From the NCBI GenBank assembly GCA_002405445.1, contig DHLV01000146.1, positions 1-39,569 on the forward strand: DNA of 39,569 nucleotides. The letters run 5' to 3'. The translations under genes and the position numbers were made by a program. Positions 39,501 through 39,569 of this stretch are shown piece by piece. The notes under the pieces are model-generated. The model was not told the origin of the DNA and searched no databases. It saw only the letters and a list, made by a program, of their open reading frames with translations. The stretch comes from Flammeovirgaceae bacterium UBA4659. GTDB taxonomy: Bacteria; Bacteroidota; Bacteroidia; Cytophagales; Cyclobacteriaceae. Within the stretch, counting starts at the first letter, position 1; each line of letters begins with the position of its first letter.

Positions 39501-39569
39501 GCTGCCGTTGATAATATGATTTTGAGTATCACAACGCCACCGACAGTGAACGCGGGCTCGAACGCAGAG
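30519..39569 (+). CDS. Giant secreted repeat protein / adhesin (3' end outside the window)
   Basis: One frame stays open from the ATG at 30519 to the right edge: 3017 codons with no stop found on reading through. A signal peptide is seen (hydrophobic FSISVFLALFFGLSAYAQ, residues about 29-46; ATG 30546 is an alternative start). Residues about 47-870 are Gly/Ser/Thr-rich beta-helix-like repeats, including two units of the autotransporter-associated (PATR) type: KAGAGTLTLAGANSFSG (about 363) and KDGSGTWTLSNANTHSGG (about 504). A PKD-like domain (VANAGPDRSICNNTNVTLGA, about 965) leads to about 21 PKD-like repeats and then a second repeat type. Export through type IX secretion is likely for this group, but the C-terminal signal is not in view. 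Confidence 0.88.
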   Translation, partial: MFIEFLPAFMLGLLRQFILFLKSQASARFSISVFLALFFGLSAYAQTTTWTGGGGDFNFQNLANWTFNVPVNGSNVVIPTAVASDITNVPALTLGNLTIQGTCTFAAAVNGTSLTVNGNFTVDAGVTFTIGAGSANFNFLLSPSSMGVINGTVVINSDATNRSFQNDGNLTISSTGLITDNGVNPSDFTLSSGATLRIGSIDGITVSPSTLGSITVLGTRSFSSVANYAYAGVAAQHVGNALPSTVNSLTIQNGGGVVTLANSLTITSGLTISSGTLDIANHDIISVASVTLTGSTLTSSGSGVVNLTGNILTNASAVTATIAAPLNLGVSDRLVTVASGSLLSDLTISSVISGSPGVGISKAGAGTLTLAGANSFSGAMLVSAGRLKIGATGSAGNGPLGTTAQGTVVASGATLDLHGSTLSNAEPLTINGTGISNSGAISNTGAAASYSGEITLASNSSIVASVGTITITGNILGGFGLTLAGTSTGVLSGSKTAGSVTKDGSGTWTLSNANTHSGGTTLNAGVLNINHSSALGSVASIFTIAGGSFDNTSGSTITTLDYPLIWNGDFSFLASHVIDFGSGAISLGGDRVVTIVGMNNLVLRGPLSAPTFNLTKAGNGQIVFVASPVTLNSLILNSGTFVSTSNSLTLHGNLSVGAATFNHNGGTVNFAGNVPQSVAGVTYQTISLSGTGVKTAAGDINAGTMTNGSTLNMSTFNLPAGSLSNSAGTIQFSGPSNGFAVGTGTIEYNGPSQSVGPGSYTNLTINQTSGDASLAGASSVAGTLTLGSGNLNLGVNQLVMGTTATITGASGARFIIATGGGSLRKNFSGPGAFTFPIGENTGVTEHSPISVDFQTVGGPSFITVSVTNSKHPSNNSPTNFLNRYWTISSGASGTANIIASYPTASVNGTQTAISSGQLNGAFNQMSNPWVKFSALGGGMLSANGSVLNAATSTIITGIEGSVPVANAGPDRSICNNTNVTLGASPTAIGGAGGYSYQWSPATNLNATNVANPVFTATTVGTTTYTLSVTDANGFVATDVVDVTVSAIPTPSITGVNSVCLGQTGVNYTTSASGNAFSWTVTNGIITSGSGSNSISVTWTGPSPGSVQLTETNATTTCAVTTPVLNVIINPTPAPVINGIDIVCANQTGVTYSTVSNVGRSYAWTVSGGSIASGSGTNSITVNWGAAGSGTVNLTETITSTGCAAAASTFDVIVNPLPIPAIVGSNAVCATQPGLTYSTAASGNIYLWAVSGGNINSGQGTNAINVTWGGAGAGSIQLTETIAASGCAVTTPPFAVTINSTPSPTVSGATTVCSGQVGAVYLTPPNANRSYAWSVVGGSITSGVGTNAITVTWGAAGSGSVSLTETITTSGCATVAASLSVTINASPTPAIFGLNPVCSGQSGAIYTTGSSGNTYAWTISGGSISGGAGTNSISVDWGGSGIGTLQLTETNTTTSCETTTAAYNVTINPSPAPAIVGVNLVCANQTGVNYSTPLNAGRTYTWSVTGGSITSGSGTNSIDVTWGAAGAGLVQLTERTLSSGCLTVAAPVSVTVNSNPAPSITGSSSVCANALAVAYSTPVAPGQNYNWTVVGGSLMGGSGTNAITVNWGAGPTGSVQLLQTNPTTGCATLTPLYTVTINPNPAPVVSGLNTVCANRTGVVYTTPTIAGRTYLWTIAGGTITAGSTTASATVTWGAAGAGTLQVTETITASGCATTSAVYNVTKNPNPTPAVSGATSVCTNASGITYSTTLVTGNTYSWSLPSGGGTITNGGSTDQATVTWTTAGARTVRVTETITATGCSVNSANYNVTVNANPSPVITGANTVCSGQTGVSYSTPTIVGRSYAWIISGGTIASGAGTAAITVNWGAAGVGTLQLTEIVNATGCNTTTNLFNVNINASPAPSIAGLSSVCSGQTGVVYTTPNVVGNSYTWSVTGGSITSGSGTNTITVSWGVSATGNVTLTETAIATGCAVTQPIYNVVINSNPTPSIVGPNNVCENQSGATYSTAPGVGRSYGWTVTGGTIASGAGTSSIQVNWGAAGTGTVQLTETITASSCAVTTPVLNVTINARPTPSITGLSSVCANQSGVTYTTPASGNIFLWTIVGGSIVSGAGTNSISVTWGLPGTGTVTLTEISLATGCINNTAAYNVSIIAQPNPVISGSNSVCANDVGRVYSVPLAAGNTYSWMVTGGTINGSSTGNSIVVDWAAAALGSIQVTQTVTVTGCTTTTSPYTVIINAQPAPAISGNNNVCDNQTGVVYSTPQVPGNSYAWSVPGGLITSGNGTNSITVTWNGAGTSSVSLTETVTATGCSTVAPPISVTVNQRPTPGIVGNNTVCAFDSGRTYSTSFSLGNSYSWTITGGTIVGSTTGNSVVVSWGAAGFGTLQVAETVIATGCTATTPIYNVTINGTPTPSIAGSTTVCANQNAVVYSTANNVGNLYGWSVAGGTITSGLGTHAIIVNWGAAGVGTVTVTEAVIASGCSVTTSPLSVTINATPAPSISGANVVCANAVGKVYSTPFVAGNSYNWSVVGGTINGSSTTNSVTVDWGAAGVGIITLTESIIATGCSVVTSPYSVTINPLPAPVVTGLATVCSNQTGVTYSTTPSVGNSYTWGVVGGTIVSGAGTNSVIINWGGAGTGTVTVTESVPSSSCSTSTSPFSVIINPAPTPVVVGNNTVCANETKIFTTPLVLGNTYSWSVAGGTIIGGSNSNSVTVTWGSSGTGTLQVTESAGCVSISSPFNVTINPNPAPVITGISSVCANQAGVVYSTPNVTSNMYSWVVTGGAVVAGGGTNAVTINWGSAGSGSVTVTQTISSSGCAITTPPMLVSIGPGAVVNAGADAEICIGLPFDLASRGAGVATASDFTSLAWTGGTGLFSNPSILNPVYTPGVGEVGNVTLTLTANGAGLCPAVVDQFVLKVTPTPVANAGSDSEICQGGVFGFFSQAIPATASNFSSLLWTKTGGAGTIVNANTLSPTYLPGVGETGTITFTLTAVSLGSCAAAVDNMILSITTPPTVNAGSNAE
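33660..38985 (+). repeat. About 21 tandem PKD-like (PKD_6-type) protein repeats, period ~255 bases
   Basis: Units of 84-87 codons follow the pattern P-x-P-x-I-x-G-x-x-x-VCANQTG-V-x-YSTP, then GNSYxWxVxGGxI, GSGTNSIxVxWG, GxGxVxLTET, xATGC. The first cysteine codon of successive units falls at 33693, 33945, 34200 and so on, about 252-262 bases apart, up to about 38773. Each unit has a second cysteine near its end (TGC), so one disulfide per domain is possible. The copies have diverged in DNA but keep the tryptophans and cysteines. Confidence 0.88.
39000..39569 (+). repeat. Second tandem repeat family (NAGxDxEIC type), period ~270 bases
   Basis: Two full units and the start of a third are seen: VNAGADAEICIGLPFDL from about 39003, ANAGSDSEICQGGVFGF from about 39273, and VNAGSNAE at the edge. 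Each continues with SLxWTxxGG, a YTPGVGE-like motif and TLTLTA. Such units occur in large Bacteroidota surface proteins related to SprB-like adhesins; the array continues beyond the window. Confidence 0.75.

Noticed and set aside
31361..39532. Many long minus-strand open frames inside the giant repeat gene
   Set aside because: They recur with the period of the repeats in one antisense frame, lack start context and family features, and are shadows of the biased codons of the real gene.

Overview
This window reads as chromosomal DNA from a member of the Bacteroidota, most likely a Cytophagales-type organism. The reasons are a TamL-type lipoprotein Omp85 protein, the cluster miaB / sigma-54 activator / lptE / TPR / secG next to groES-groEL, Bacteroidota-type promoters (TTTG-N19-TAnnTTTG), weak Shine-Dalgarno signals, and a giant secreted protein of tandem PKD-like domains. 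I saw no rRNA, tRNA, CRISPR array, transposase or phage gene.

Region 1 (1-11.6 kb) is mostly housekeeping. It holds the 3' end of a CtlX-type amidinotransferase/hydrolase that meets tamL tail to tail, then a TrmH-family rRNA/tRNA methyltransferase. A leftward cluster follows: purC, a STAS anti-sigma antagonist, rnz and a queuosine-precursor transporter. A rightward membrane cluster comes next: a polytopic GT-C-like protein, a POT-family peptide transporter and an OPT-family oligopeptide transporter. A small TerB-like gene closes the region.

Region 2 (11.6-21.5 kb) is the conserved core. groES-groEL runs leftward and ends at a clear hairpin terminator. An opposing hypothetical gene separates it from the leftward miaB / sigma-54 activator / lptE / TPR / secG cluster. 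A gamma-carbonic-anhydrase-like hexapeptide protein, a conserved hypothetical and a membrane-anchored OmpH/Skp-like protein run rightward. The OmpH-like gene has a near-perfect promoter and a perfect terminator.

Region 3 (21.5 kb to the end) is the unusual part. The first gene encodes a 1053-residue fusion of an ATP/ADP-translocase-like membrane domain, HEAT repeats and a cyclic-nucleotide-binding-like fold. The second encodes a 1053-residue nSTAND1 NTPase with one membrane segment, a coiled coil and a WD40 propeller. It is translationally coupled to a TPR plus outer-membrane beta-barrel protein and then to a propeller-like lipoprotein. Next comes a giant open reading frame that runs off the right edge (3017 codons visible). 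It has a signal peptide, beta-helix/PATR-like repeats, about 21 PKD-like repeats of ~85 residues, and the start of a second repeat family. Together these look like a possible envelope-spanning machine: a cytoplasmic NTPase, a periplasmic propeller, an outer-membrane barrel, a surface lipoprotein and a giant adhesin. That link is inferred from gene order and topology, not from a known system.
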